Below are positions 31,811 through 45,831 of a stretch of DNA of 64,000 nucleotides, in pieces. Source of the DNA: Ulva prolifera. Lineage: Eukaryota; Chlorophyta; Ulvophyceae; Ulvales; Ulvaceae. The notes under the pieces are model-generated. The model made no database searches and was not told where the DNA came from. It worked only from the letters and a program-made list of their open reading frames with translations. Where the stretch lies: assembly GCA_023078555.1 (NCBI GenBank), contig CM041197.1, positions 11,877,257-11,941,256 on the forward strand, in the 5' to 3' direction. The stretch's first letter is position 1; each line of letters opens with the position of its first letter. The translations under genes were made by a program, and so were the position numbers.

Positions 31811-32092
31811 TTATACATTGCAGCAGGGACAGAACCGACGTTTCATGGCATGATCAACAAACCATAATATCTTCAAGCGGGGCAGACTCTTCACAAACCT
31901 GACGATGCTGCATCTTGGTTGGGCTGCTATTGGCTTACATGAGATGCTTCTGGTGGCCGCCGATGTTGTGGCGGCCAAGTCTGGTCTACTGTCCAGATAT
32001 CTCTGGTTTGTGAGGAAGTAGGACAGTCCTGCATAGCGCATTCCGAGCACATATGTATTCAGAATGAGTGTATGTAGAGATGGCCCTGACAT
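31811..32092 (-). CDS. Exon of an unrecognised gene (93 codons)
   Basis: The minus-strand frame reads SLHTLILNTYVLGMRYAGLS, FLTNQRYLDSRPDLAATTSA and later LPRLKILWFVDHAMKRRFCP, ending at TAA. The composition is protein-like, with a Cys cluster at the end (FCPCCNV). It may begin at ATG 32,092 or at an acceptor just upstream (CATCTGTAG). A donor (T/GTAAGC) inside suggests the exon might be shorter. The family is unknown. Confidence 0.45.
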   Translation of the reverse strand: MSGPSLHTLILNTYVLGMRYAGLSYFLTNQRYLDSRPDLAATTSAATRSISCKPIAAQPRCSIVRFVKSLPRLKILWFVDHAMKRRFCPCCNV

Positions 32093-32367
32093 CGTGTTGC
32101 TACAGATGAGTCAGTTTCCTGCTGTCAGGTGTGCATGCAGAGCCTCCTGAGGTTTGCTACAGGCGAGTCTGTCCTGCCTCTGGCGTAGCATGCCACCAGA
32201 GGTATCGCTATCTCTCGAAACAAAGGCCTGCTGATATGCAACAGAGCCTGTGTGTGTAAGAAATCTTTATCAGAACACAAAGTCCCACCTCAGTTCGAAT
32301 GAGGACTTACCCTGCGCCAGTGTAGTCTCTGTCAATGATACACTGCGTCGGGATGTGAGTATATCAC

Positions 32368-32481
32368 CTCACAGAATCCGAACTCGGCTTGGTGGTCTGT
32401 GGTCTGTTGAAGCATACACATTCTGGGGACCTGCGTCAGTATCAGTTCCGCCATCTGAGGGCGATCATCAATCTTGACAAT
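32368..32481 (-). CDS. Internal exon of an unrecognised gene (38 codons)
   Basis: Bounded by CTCTCATTCAG on the upstream side and GAG/GTGATA on the downstream side, both phase 0. It encodes IVKIDDRPQMAELILTQVPR and MCMLQQTTDHQAEFGFCE. It probably belongs to the same minus-strand gene as the exons at 31.8-32.1 kb, but the connecting exon was not found. Confidence 0.45.
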
Positions 32482-33171
32482 CTGAATGAGAGAGCATGTA
32501 TAACTTCGGTGGCCGTGTGGGAATTGCAAAGCACATAATGCAAAGCGGAGGTACGGGCTGTGCTGGGGCGTGTTGCATACTGGTGATTGTGTGGGTGTGT
32601 TTGTGCCCTGTGGTGCGACCTGGACAGGCCTGTCTCTCGGTTGCGATATCCTTGTGATACAATACAAAGCACATGATTCATATGTCTCAGAACGGAGGTC
32701 AATTGTGTCTGCAATTTGAGCTTGGGAAGTGCAGCCTTCGTTACACAAGTGGTCCGGTTGATTCAGAGTTGTCAATGTTCTTTCAGATTGCGGCTCAGTA
32801 AACTTTACATTACTTTACTTAACACATCAAGTTGCACACTGGCACATCACGCATTTCCCACCGCACCCCTTTGTGGATCATATGAGCTGTACTCACTTCA
32901 TTACACAAAGCAGCACAGGCTCTATGCGATGAGACACACCCTAGTCTACAGTGCAGATTAAATTTGCACTTCATGGCACAGAAAGCTACATGAAACACTA
33001 GGCAGGTGCAGGCAGGCTGACCGACGGGGAGCACGCCGGTGCACCGCAGGGCACACGCAGCCACCTGCAGCGGTGACACCTGCAGTTGGTACAGGTGACC
33101 CTCACTACGCCGCAGTAGAGCATAAAGCCTTGCCCATCAGACCGCTGGGCACTGTACCATCACGTTTGTCT

Positions 33172-33303
33172 CTAGTCCTGTTCCGCGCTGGTGTCCTCTG
33201 GCGGGGTACTGGCGCGCGCAACAATCGCGAATGGCATGATTGAATTGCTCAGCCGCCTGCTTGATTTCGGAATCGTGACATCAACCGTGTTGTTGGCGTA
33301 CTT
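33172..33303 (-). CDS. Last exon of an unrecognised gene (43 residues)
   Basis: Follows a good acceptor (TTTGATTCCTGCAG) and encodes KYANNTVDVTIPKSSRRLSN, SIMPFAIVARASTPPEDTSA and EQD before TAG. An upstream exon could end at P/GTAAGT near 33.45 kb in matching phase 0. The protein family is unknown. Confidence 0.45.
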   Translation of the reverse strand, partial: KYANNTVDVTIPKSSRRLSNSIMPFAIVARASTPPEDTSAEQD

Positions 33304-33459
33304 CTGCAGGAATCAAACGACCCCTCGGCACCGTAATCAGGTGACTTCTGAGGATGATCAACCAGGTCGCCTCGCCGGGCTGCGGAATGCCTGCGCAGGA
33401 CTCCGCGAGCATAGTTTGGCACCCAAGCGAAGTAGAAAAGTAACTTACAGGTCTGCGAA

Positions 33460-34500
33460 TGCATTCTAAAATGGCCCCGGAAGATGCGGCGATACCACTG
33501 CAGTCATTGCTCCTCGAGCATGCCGTCACCAGGTGCAGGTAGGTGCTGTGGAAGCGATGTAGTGGCGTCATAGAGTCTGTATCATATCGTGTATTGCACC
33601 TTCTCAGGCCTCATCGAGGTAGGCATTGCTGGTTGTGCAGAGTGCAGCTGCAGGGACTGCAGTTGCAGCAATGCACTCAATCATCAATGCCAGCACCAAT
33701 GCCATTTGTGCCTGAATTTCTCAACACTTGCCTTCTGCTTGCATGGTCATTGGGCTGATAGCGCATGTCTGTTGCCACACATGCTCCATGTCACATCAAT
33801 GCCAGCCAATTGTCCACGTACAGTAGGTAGCTGCACTGCTGCTGCACCACAAGGTTTGCCTTCTTGCAGAGCGGCATCCTTTGCTTCTGCAGGAGAGCAG
33901 CAACGCCGGCATATGCACTGTCCTGCCCAGGCACAAATACCGATGCCTGAACAAGTGATCTACCAGTGGTAGGCTACCACAGTGGCCCGCCAGCTTGCAG
34001 CGTTTAGAAGCCGTCTGCTGCGGCATGCGCCCCTCTGCAGGGGCACCCGAAGCCCTCAGGCAGCGCTACCGAGCCACCGATCATGTATCACATGCCGGAC
34101 GACCCTGCAGAGCCCGCGCTCCTCATCAACACCGACGACAAGGACGACTCGCCTAACAAATTCTAGGTTTCGAGCGGCAGTACTGTGATGTCATGCGAAG
34201 GGGTGCCCGAGACGAACGCCCGCCAGAGCTCAACAGCTGTCTTCACGTTGCGCAACCGCTGTCCAGTATGGAGCCGCTTAGACCCCAACGTCCAGGTGCT
34301 CTTTCGTTTCTCTCCGATGCCGCCCGCATCACATGTGAGTGATCAACTGCTACACACGTCACATGTGACTGTCATTCGTATCTGTATGGGAGAGTGGCGA
34401 CAGTACACAGCGTCGAACCAGCACATGCGACACTGACCTGGGGCTTCCCATGGGCAAGGCTCCATGTAAGTACAGACTCGTTGCACACAGCACCACAGAT
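33460..34500. other. Flank of the satellite; no supported gene
   Basis: I see no exon beyond a possible one near 33.45-33.53 kb. Between 34,464 and 34,500 the sequence (CCATGTAAGTACAGACTCG and onward) looks like a strongly diverged first monomer of the satellite. Confidence 0.4.
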
Positions 34501-37500
34501 ACATAAGTCCCGAGCATTGTACGTAAGTCCCGAGCACCATACGTAAGTCCCGAGCACCATACATAAGTCCCGAGCAGTGTACGTAAGTCCCGAGCACTAT
34601 ACATAAGTCCCGAGCAGTGTACGTAAGTCCCGAGCACCATACATAAGTCCCGAGCAGTGTACGTAAGTCCCGAGCACCATACATAAGTCCCGAGCAGTGT
34701 ACGTAAGTCCCGAGCACCATACATAAGTCCCGAGCAGTGTACGTAAGTCCCGAGCACCATACATAAGTCCCGAGCAGTGTACGTAAGTCCCGAGCACCAT
34801 ACATAAGTCCCGAGCAGTGTACGTAAGTCCCGAGCACCATACATAAGTCCCGAGCAGTGTACGTAAGTCCCGAGCAGTGTACGTAAGTCCCGAGCACCAT
34901 ACATAAGTCCCGAGCAGTGTACGTAAGTCCCGAGTTGTGTACGTAAGTCCCGAGCACCATACATAAGTCCCGTGCAGTGTACGTAAGTCCCGAGCACCAT
35001 ACATAAGTCCCGAGCAGTGTACGTAAGTCCCGAGCACCATACATAAGTCCCGAGCAGTGTACGTAAGTCCCGAGCAGTGTACGTAAGTCCCGAGCACCAT
35101 ATATAAGTCCCGAGCAGTGTACGTAAGTCCCGAGCACCATACATAAGTCCCGAGCAGTGTACGTAAGTCCCGAGCAGTGTACGTAAGTCCCGAGCACCAT
35201 ACATAAGTCCCGAGCAGTGTACGTAAGTCCCGAGCAGTGTACAGAAGTCCCGAGCACCATACATAAGTCCCTAGCAGTGTACGTAAGTCCCGAGCACCAT
35301 ACATAAGTCCCGAGCAGTGTACGTAAGTACCGAGCAGCGTACGTAAGTCCCGAGCACCATACGCACGTCCCGAGCACCACACGTAAGTCACGAGCATCGT
35401 ACGTAAGTCCCGAGCAGTATACGTAAGTCCCGAGCACCATACATAAGTCCCTAGCAGTGTACGTAAGTACCGAGCACCATACATAAGTCCCGAGCATTGT
35501 ACGTAAGTCCCGAGCACCATACGTAAGTCCCGAGCAGTGTACGTAAGTCCCGAGCTGTGTACGTAAGTCCCGAGCACCATACATAAGTCCTGAGCAGTGT
35601 ACGTAAGTCCCGAGCACCATACATAAGTCGCGAGCAGTGTACGTAAGTCCCGAGCACCATACATAAGTCCCGAGCATTGTACGTAAGTCCCGAGCACCAT
35701 ACGTAAGTCCCGAGCAGTGTACGTAAGTCCCGAGCACCATACATAAGTCCCGAGCAGTGTACGTAAGTCCCGAGCACCATACATAAGTCCCGAGCAGTGT
35801 ACGTAAGTCCCGAGCAGTGTACGTAAGTCCCGAGCACCATACATAAGTCCCGAGCAGTGTACGTAAGTACCGAGCAGCGTACGTAAGTCCCGAGCACCAT
35901 ACGCACGTCCCGAGCACCACACGTAAGTCACGAGCATCGTACGTAAGTCCCGAGCAGTGTACGTAAGTCCCGAGCACCATACATAAGTCCCTAGCAGTGT
36001 ACGTAAGTCCCGAGCACCATACATAAGTCCCGAGCAGTGTACGTAAGTACCGAGCACCATACATAAGTCCCGAGCATTGTACGTAAGTCCCGAGCACCAT
36101 ACGTAAGTCCCGAGCACCATACATAAGTCCCGAGCAGTGTACGTAAGTCCCGAGCACCATACATAAGTCCCGAGCAGTGTACGTAAGTCCCGAGCACCAT
36201 ACATAAGTCCCGAGCAGTGTACGTAAGTCCCGAGCACAATACATAAGTCCCGAGCAGTGTACGTAAGTCCCGAGCAGTGTACGTAAGTCCCGAGCACCAT
36301 ACATAAGTCCCGAGCAGTGTACGTAAGTCCCGAGCACCATACATAAGTCCCTAGCAGTGTACGTAAGTACCGAGCACCATACATAAGTCCTGAGCATTGT
36401 ACGTAAGTCCCGAGCAGTGTACGTAAGTCCCGAGCACCATACATAAGTCCCGAGCAGTGTACGTAAGTCCCGAGCAGTGTACAGAAGTCCCGAGCACCAT
36501 ACATAAGTCCCTAGCAGTGTACGTAAGTCCCGAGCACCATACATAGGTCCCGAGCTGTGTACGTAAGTACCGAGCAGCGTACGTAAGTCCCGAGCACCAT
36601 ACGCACATCCCGAGCACCACACGTAAGTCACGAGCATCGTACGTAAGTCCCGAGCAGTGTACGTAAGTCCCGAGCACCATACATAAGTCCCTAGCAGTGT
36701 ACGTAAGTACCGAGCACCATACATAAGTCCCGAGCATTGTACGTAAGTCCCGAGCACCATACGTAAGTCCCGAGCAGTGTACGTAAGTCCCGAGCAGTGT
36801 ACGTAAGTCCCGAGCACCATACATAAGTCCCGAGCAGTGTACGTAAGTCCCGAGCACCATACATAAGTCCCGAGCAGTGTACGTAAGTCCCGAGCACCAT
36901 ACATAAGTCCCGAGCAGTGTACGTAAGTCCCGAGCACCATACATAAGTCCCGAGCAGTGTACGTAAGTCCCGAGCAGTGTACGTAAGTCCCGAGCACCAT
37001 ACATAAGTCCCGAGCAGTGTACGTAAGTCCCGAGCAGTGTACAGAAGTCCCGAGCACCATACATAAGTCCCTAGCAGTGTACAGAAGTCCCGAGCACCAT
37101 ACATAAGTCCCTAGCAGTGTACGTAAGTCCCGAGCACCATACATAAGTCCCGAGCAGTGTACGTAAGTACCGAGCAGCGTACGTAAGTCCCGAGCACCAT
37201 ACGCACATCCCGAGCACCACACGTAAGTCACGAGCATCGTACGTAAGTCCCGAGCAGTGTACGTAAGTCCCGAGCACCATACATAAGTCCCTAGCAGTGT
37301 ACGTAAGTACCGAGCACCATACATAAGTCCCGAGCATTGTACGTAAGTCCCGAGCACCATACGTAAGTCCCGAGCAGTGTACGTAAGTCCCGAGCAGTGT
37401 ACGTAAGTCCCGAGCACCATACATAAGTCCTGAGCAGTGTACGTAAGTCCCGAGCACCATACATAAGTCCCGAGCAGTGTACGTAAGTCCCGAGCACCAT

Positions 37501-38790
37501 ACATAAGTCCCGAGCAGTGTACGTAAGTCCCGAGCACCATACATAAGTCCCGAGCAGTGTACGTAAGTCCCGAGCAGTGTACGTAAGTCCCGAGCACCAT
37601 ACATAAGTCCCGAGCAGTGTACGTAAGTCCCGAGCAGTGTACAGAAGTCCCGAGCACCATACATAAGTCCCTAGCAGTGTACAGAAGTCCCGAGCACCAT
37701 ACATAAGTCCCTAGCAGTGTACGTAAGTCCCGAGCACCATACATAAGTCCCGAGCAGTGTACGTAAGTACCGAGCAGCGTACGTAAGTCCCGAGCACCAT
37801 ACGCACATCCCGAGCACCACACGTAAGTCACGAGCATCGTACGTAAGTCCCGAGCAGTGTACGTAAGTCCCGAGCACCATACATAAGTCCCTAGCAGTGT
37901 ACGTAAGTACCGAGCACCATACATAAGTCCCGAGCATTGTACGTAAGTCCCGAGCACCATACGTAAGTCCCGAGCAGTGTACGTAAGTCCCGAGCAGTGT
38001 ACGTAAGTCCCGAGCACCATACATAAGTCCTGAGCAGTGTACGTAAGTCCCGAGCACCATACATAAGTCCCGAGCAGTGTACGTAAGTCCCGAGCACCAT
38101 ACATAAGTCCCGAGCAGTGTACGTAAGTCCCGAGCACCATACATAAGTCCCGAGCAGTGTACGTAAGTCCCGAGCAGTGTACGTAAGTCCCGAGCACCAT
38201 ACATAAGTCCCGAGCAGTGTACGTAAGTCCCGAGCAGTGTACAGAAGTCCCGAGCACCATACATAAGTCCCTAGCAGTGTACGTAAGTCCCGAGCACCAT
38301 ACATAAGTCCCGAGCAGTGTACGTAAGTACCGAGCAGCGTACGTAAGTCCCGAGCACCATACGCACGTCCCGAGCACCACACGTAAGTCACGAGCATCGT
38401 ACGTAAGTCCCGAGCAGTGTACGTAAGTCCCGAGCACCATACATAAGTCCCTAGCAGTGTACGTAAGTACCGAGCACCATACATAAGTCCCGAGCATTGT
38501 ACGTAAGTCCCGAGCAGTGTACGTAAGTCCCGAGCACCATACATAAGTCCCGAGCAGTGTACGTAAGTCCCGAGCAGTGTACAGAAGTCCCGAGCACCAT
38601 ACATAAGTCCCTAGCAGTGTACGTAAGTCCCGAGCACCATACATAAGTCCCGAGCAGTGTACGTAAGTACCGAGCAGCGTACGTAAGTCCCGAGCACCAT
38701 ACGCACGTCCCGAGCACCACACGTAAGTCACGAGCATCGTACGTAAGTCCCGAGCAGTGTACGTAAGTCCCGAGCACCATACATAAGTCC

Positions 38791-41700
38791 CTAGCAATGT
38801 ACGTAAGTACCGAGCACCATACATAAGTCCCGAGCATTGTACGTAAGTCCCGAGCACCATACGTAAGTCCCGAGCAGTGTACGTAAGTCCCGAGCAGTGT
38901 ACGTAAGTCCCGAGCACCATACATAAGTCCTGAGCAGTGTACGTAAGTCCCGAGCACCATACATAAGTCCCGAGTAGTGTACGTAAGTCCCGAGCACCAT
39001 ACATAAGTCCCGAGCAGTGTACGTAAGTCCCGAGCACCATACATAAGTCCCGAGCAGTGTACGTAAGTCCCGAGCAGTGTACGTAAGTCCCGAGCACCAT
39101 ACATAAGTCCCGAGCAGTGTACGTAAGTCCCGAGCACCATACATAAGTCCCGAGCAGTGTACGTAAGTCCCGAGCAGTGTACAGAAGTCCCGAGCACCAT
39201 ACATAAGTCCCTAGCAGTGTACGTAAGTCCCGAGCACCATACATAAGTCCCGAGCAGTGTACGTAAGTACCGAGCAGCGTACGTAAGTCCCGAGCACCAT
39301 ACGCACGTCCCGAGCACCACACGTAAGTCACGAGCATCGTACGTAAGTCCCGAGCAGTGTACGTAAGTCCCGAGCACCATACATAAGTCCCGAGCAGTGT
39401 ACGTAAGTCCCGAGCACCATACATAAGTCCCGAGCAGTGTACGTAAGTCCCGAGCAGTGTACGTAAGTCCCGAGCACAATACATAAGTCCCGAGCAGTGT
39501 ACGTAAGTCCCGAGCAGTGTACAGAAGTCCCGAGCACCATACATAAGTCCCTAGCAGTGTACGTAAGTCCCGAGCACCATACATTAGTCCCGAGCAGTGT
39601 ACGTAAGTACCGAGCAGCGTACGTAAGTCCCGAGCACCATACGCACGTCCCGAGCACCACACGTAAGTCACGAGCATCGTACGTAAGTCCCGAGCAGTGT
39701 ACGTAAGTCCCGAGCACCATACATAAGTCCCTAGCAGTGTACGTAAGTACCGAGCACCATACATAAGTCCTGAGCATTGTACGTAAGTCCCGAGCAGTGT
39801 ACGTAAGTCCCGAGCACCATACATAAGTCCCGAGCAGTGTACGTAAGTCCCGAGCAGTGTACAGAAGTCCCGAGCACCATACATAAGTCCCTAGCAGTGT
39901 ACGTAAGTCCCGAGCACCATACATAAGTCCCGAGCAGTGTACGTAAGTACCGAGCAGCGTACGTAAGTCCCGAGCACCATACGCACGTCCCGAGCACCAC
40001 ACGTAAGTCACGAGCATCGTACGTAAGTCCCGAGCAGTGTACGTAAGTCCCGAGCACCATACATAAGTCCCTAGCAGTGTACGTAAGTACCGAGCACCAT
40101 ACATAAGTCCCGAGCATTGTACGTAAGTCCCGAGCACCATACGTAAGTCCCGAGCAGTGTACGTAAGTCCCGAGCACCATACATAAGTCCCGAGCAGTGT
40201 ACGTAAGTCCCGAGCACCATACATAAGTCCCGAGCATTGTACGTAAGTCCCGAGCACCATACGTAAGTCCCGAGCAGTGTACGTAAGTCCCGAGCACCAT
40301 ACATAAGTCCCGAGCAGTGTACGTAAGTCCCGAGCACCATACATAAGTCCCTAGCAGTGTACGTAAGTACCGAGCACCATACATAAGTCCTGAGCATTGT
40401 ACGTAAGTCCCGAGCAGTGTACGTAAGTCCCGAGCACCATACATAAGTCCCGAGCAGTGTACGTAAGTCCCGAGCAGTGTACAGAAGTCCCGAGCACCAT
40501 ACATAAGTCCCTAGCAGTGTACGTAAGTCCCGAGCACCATACATAAGTCCCGAGCTGTGTACGTAAGTACCGAGCAGCGTACGTAAGTCCCGAGCACCAT
40601 ACGCACGTCCCGAGCACCACACGTAAGTCACGAGCATCGTACGTAAGTCCCGAGCAGTGTACGTAAGTCCCGAGCACCATACATAAGTCCCGAGCAGTGT
40701 ACGTAAGTCCCGAGCACCATACATAAGTCCCGAGCAGTGTACGTAAGTCCCGAGCACCAAACATAAGTCCCGAGCAGTGTACGTAAGTCCCGAGCAGTGT
40801 ACGTAAGTCCCGAGCACCATACATAAGTCTCGAGCAGTGTACGTAAGTCCCGAGCAGTGTACGTAAGTCCCGAGCACCATACATAAGTCCCGAGCAGTGT
40901 ACGTAAGTCCCGAGCAGTGTACAGAAGTCCCGAGCACCATACATAAGTCCCTAGCAGTGTACGGAAGTCCCGAGCACCATACATAAGTCCCGAGCAGTGT
41001 ACGTAAGTACCGAGCAGCGTACGTAAGTCCCGAGCACCATACGCACGTCCCGAGCACCACACGTAAGTCACGAGCATCGTACGTAAGTCACGAGCATCGT
41101 ACGTAAGTCCCGAGCAGTGTACGTAAGTCCCGAGCACCATACATAAGTCCCTAGCAGTGTACGTAAGTACCGAGCACCATACATAAGTCCCGAGCATTGT
41201 ACGTAAGTCCCGAGCACCATACGTAAGTCCCGAGCAGTGTACGTAAGTCCCGAGCACCATACATAAGTCCCTAGCAGTGTACGTAAGTACCGAGCACCAT
41301 ACATAAGTCCTGAGCATTGTACGTAAGTCCCGAGCAGTGTACGTAAGTCCCGAGCACCATACATAAGTCCCGAGCAGTGTACGTAAGTCCCGAGCAGTGT
41401 ACAGAAGTCCCGAGCACCATACATAAGTCCCTAGCAGTGTACGTAAGTCCCGAGCACCATACATAAGTCCCGAGCAGTGTACGTAAGTACCGAGCAGCGT
41501 ACGTAAGTCCCGAGCACCATACGCACGTCCCGAGCACCACACGTAAGTCACGAGCATCGTACGTAAGTCCCGAGCAGTGTACGTAAGTCCCGAGCACCAT
41601 ACATAAGTCCCTAGCAGTGTACGTAAGTACCGAGCACCATACATAAGTCCCGAGCATTGTACGTAAGTCCCGAGCACCATACGTAAGTCCCGAGCAGTGT

Positions 41701-44700
41701 ACGTAAGTCCCGAGCACCATACATAAGTCCCTAGCAGTGTACGTAAGTACCGAGCACCATACATAAGTCCTGAGCATTGTACGTAAGTCCCGAGCAGCGT
41801 ACGTAAGTCCCGAGCACCATACGCACGTCCCGAGCACCACACGTAAGTCACGAGCATCGTACGTAAGTCACGAGCATCGTACGTAAGTCCCGAGCAGTGT
41901 ACGTAAGTCCCGAGCACCATACATAAGTCCCTAGCAGTGTACGTAAGTACCGAGCACCATACATAAGTCCCGAGCATTGTACGTAAGTCCCGAGCACCAT
42001 ACGTAAGTCCCGAGCAGTGTACGTAAGTCCCGAGCACCATACATAAGTCCCTAGCAGTGTACGTAAGTACCGAGCACCATACATAAGTCCTGAGCATTGT
42101 ACGTAAGTCCCGAGCAGTGTACGTAAGTCCCGAGCACCATACATAAGTCCCCGAGCACCATACATAAGTCCCGAGCAGTGTACGTAAGTCCCGAGCAGTG
42201 TACAGAAGTCCCGAGCACCATACATAAGTCCCTAGCAGTGTACGTAAGTCCCGAGCACCATACATAAGTCCCGAGCAGTGTACGTAAGTACCGAGCAGCG
42301 TACGTAAGTCCCGAGCACCATACGCACGTCCCGAGCACCACACGTAAGTCACGAGCATCGTACGTAAGTCCCGAGCAGTGTACGTAAGTCCCGAGCACCA
42401 TACATAAGTCCCTAGCAGTGTACGTAAGTACCGAGCACCATACATAAGTCCCGAGCATTGTACGTAAGTCCCGAGCACCATACGTAAGTCCCGAGCAGTG
42501 TACGTAAGTCCCGAGCACCATACATAAGTCCCGAGCAGTGTACGTAAGTCCCGAGCACCATACATAAGTCCCGAGCATTGTACGTAAGTCCCGAGCACCA
42601 TACGTAAGTCCCGAGCAGTGTACGTAAGTCCCGAGCACCATACATAAGTCCCGAGCAGTGTACGTAAGTCCCGAGCACCATACATAAGTCCCTAGCAGTG
42701 TACGTAAGTACCGAGCACCATACATAAGTCCTGAGCATTGTACGTAAGTCCCGAGCAGTGTACGTAAGTCCCGAGCACCATACATAAGTCCCGAGCAGTG
42801 TACGTAAGTCCCGAGCAGTGTACAGAAGTCCCGAGCACCATACATAAGTCCCTAGCAGTGTACGTAAGTCCCGAGCACCATACATAGGTCCCGAGCTGTG
42901 TACGTAAGTACCGAGCAGCGTACGTAAGTCCCGAGCACCATACGCACGTCCCGAGCACCACACGTAAGTCACGAGCATCGTACGTAAGTCCCGAGCAGTG
43001 TACGTAAGTCCCGAGCACCATACATAAGTCCCTAGCAGTGTACGTAAGTACCGAGCACCATACATAAGTCCCGAGCATTGTACGTAAGTCCCGAGCACCA
43101 TACGTAAGTCCCGAGCAGTGTACGTAAGTCCCGAGCAGTGTACGTAAGTCCCGAGCACCATACATAAGTCCTGAGCAGTGTACGTAAGTCCCGAGCACCA
43201 TACATAAGTCCCGAGCAGTGTACGTAAGTCCCGAGCACCATACATAAGTCCCGAGCAGTGTACGTAAGTCCCGAGCACCAAACATAAGTCCCGAGCAGTG
43301 TACGTAAGTCCCGAGCAGTGTACGTAAGTCCCGAGCACCATACATAAGTCCCGAGCAGTGTACGTAAGTCCCGAGCACCATACATAAGTCTCGAGCAGTG
43401 TACGTAAGTCCCGAGCAGTGTACGTAAGTCCCGAGCACCATACATAAGTCCCGAGCAGTGTACGTAAGTCCCGAGCAGTGTACAGAAGTCCCGAGCACCA
43501 TACATAAGTCCCTAGCAGTGTACGGAAGTCCCGAGCACCATACATAAGTCCCTAGCAGTGTACGTAAGTCCCGAGCACCATACATAAGTCCCGAGCAGTG
43601 TACGTAAGTACCGAGCAGCGTACGTAAGTCCCGAGCACCATACGCACATCCCGAGCACCACACGTAAGTCACGAGCATCGTACGTAAGTCCCGAGCAGTG
43701 TACGTAAGTCCCGAGCACCATACATAAGTCCCTAGCAGTGTACGTAAGTACCGAGCACCATACATAAGTCCCGAGCATTGTACGTAAGTCCCGAGCACCA
43801 TACGTAAGTCCCGAGCAGTGTACGTAAGTCCCGAGCAGTGTACGTAAGTCCCGAGCACCATACATAAGTCCCGAGCAGTGTACGTAAGTCCCGAGCACCA
43901 TACATAAGTCCCGAGCAGTGTACGTAAGTCCCGAGCACCATACATAAGTCCCGAGCAGTGTACGTAAGTCCCGAGCACCATACATAAGTCCCGAGCAGTG
44001 TACGTAAGTCCCGAGCAGTGTACGTAAGTCCCGAGCACCATACATAAGTCCCGAGCAGTGTACGTAAGTCCCGAGCAGTGTACAGAAGTCCCGAGCACCA
44101 TACATAAGTCCCTAGCAGTGTACAGAAGTCCCGAGCACCATACATAAGTCCCTAGCAGTGTACGTAAGTCCCGAGCACCATACATAAGTCCCGAGCAGTG
44201 TACGTAAGTACCGAGCAGCGTACGTAAGTCCCGAGCACCATACGCACATCCCGAGCACCACACGTAAGTCACGAGCATCGTACGTAAGTCCCGAGCAGTG
44301 TACGTAAGTCCCGAGCACCATACATAAGTCCCTAGCAGTGTACGTAAGTACCGAGCACCATACATAAGTCCCGAGCATTGTACGTAAGTCCCGAGCACCA
44401 TACGTAAGTCCCGAGCAGTGTACGTAAGTCCCGAGCAGTGTACGTAAGTCCCGAGCACCATACATAAGTCCTGAGCAGTGTACGTAAGTCCCGAGCACCA
44501 TACATAAGTCCCGAGCAGTGTACGTAAGTCCCGAGCACCATACATAAGTCCCGAGCAGTGTACGTAAGTCCCGAGCACCATACATAAGTCCCGAGCAGTG
44601 TACGTAAGTCCCGAGCAGTGTACGTAAGTCCCGAGCACCATACATAAGTCCCGAGCAGTGTACGTAAGTCCCGAGCAGTGTACAGAAGTCCCGAGCACCA

Positions 44701-45831
44701 TACATAAGTCCCTAGCAGTGTACAGAAGTCCCGAGCACCATACATAAGTCCCTAGCAGTGTACGTAAGTCCCGAGCACCATACATAAGTCCCGAGCAGTG
44801 TACGTAAGTACCGAGCAGCGTACGTAAGTCCCGAGCACCATACGCACATCCCGAGCACCACACGTAAGTCACGAGCATCGTACGTAAGTCCCGAGCAGTG
44901 TACGTAAGTCCCGAGCACCATACATAAGTCCCTAGCAGTGTACGTAAGTACCGAGCACCATACATAAGTCCCGAGCATTGTACGTAAGTCCCGAGCACCA
45001 TACGTAAGTCCCGAGCAGTGTACGTAAGTCCCGAGCAGTGTACGTAAGTCCCGAGCACCATACATAAGTCCTGAGCAGTGTACGTAAGTCCCGAGCACCA
45101 TACATAAGTCCCGAGCAGTGTACGTAAGTCCCGAGCACCATACATAAGTCCCGAGCAGTGTACGTAAGTCCCGAGCACCATACATAAGTCCCGAGCAGTG
45201 TACGTAAGTCCCGAGCAGTGTACGTAAGTCCCGAGCACCATACATAAGTCCCGAGCAGTGTACGTAAGTCCCGAGCAGTGTACAGAAGTCCCGAGCACCA
45301 TACATAAGTCCCTAGCAGTGTACGTAAGTCCCGAGCACCATACATAAGTCCCGAGCAGTGTACGTAAGTACCGAGCAGCGTACGTAAGTCCCGAGCACCA
45401 TACGCACGTCCCGAGCACCACACGTAAGTCACGAGCATCGTACGTAAGTCCCGAGCAGTGTACGTAAGTCCCGAGCACCATACATAAGTCCCTAGCAGTG
45501 TACGTAAGTACCGAGCACCATACATAAGTCCCGAGCATTGTACGTAAGTCCCGAGCAGTGTACGTAAGTCCCGAGCACCATACATAAGTCCCGAGCAGTG
45601 TACGTAAGTCCCGAGCAGTGTACAGAAGTCCCGAGCACCATACATAAGTCCCTAGCAGTGTACGTAAGTCCCGAGCACCATACATAAGTCCCGAGCAGTG
45701 TACGTAAGTACCGAGCAGCGTACGTAAGTCCCGAGCACCATACGCACGTCCCGAGCACCACACGTAAGTCACGAGCATCGTACGTAAGTCCCGAGCAGTG
45801 TACGTAAGTCCCGAGCACCATACATAAGTCC
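38791..45831. repeat. About 7.04-kb higher-order unit, copy 1
   Basis: Delimited by the rare variant CTAGCAATGT, found at 38,791, 45,832, 53,012 and 59,452. Another rare variant (ACATTAGTCC at about 39,581) recurs at the same offset. This copy holds three successive 600-bp sub-units (starting about 43,512, 44,112 and 44,712) and one extra base near 42,150, so the spacing is 7,041 bp. Confidence 0.85.
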
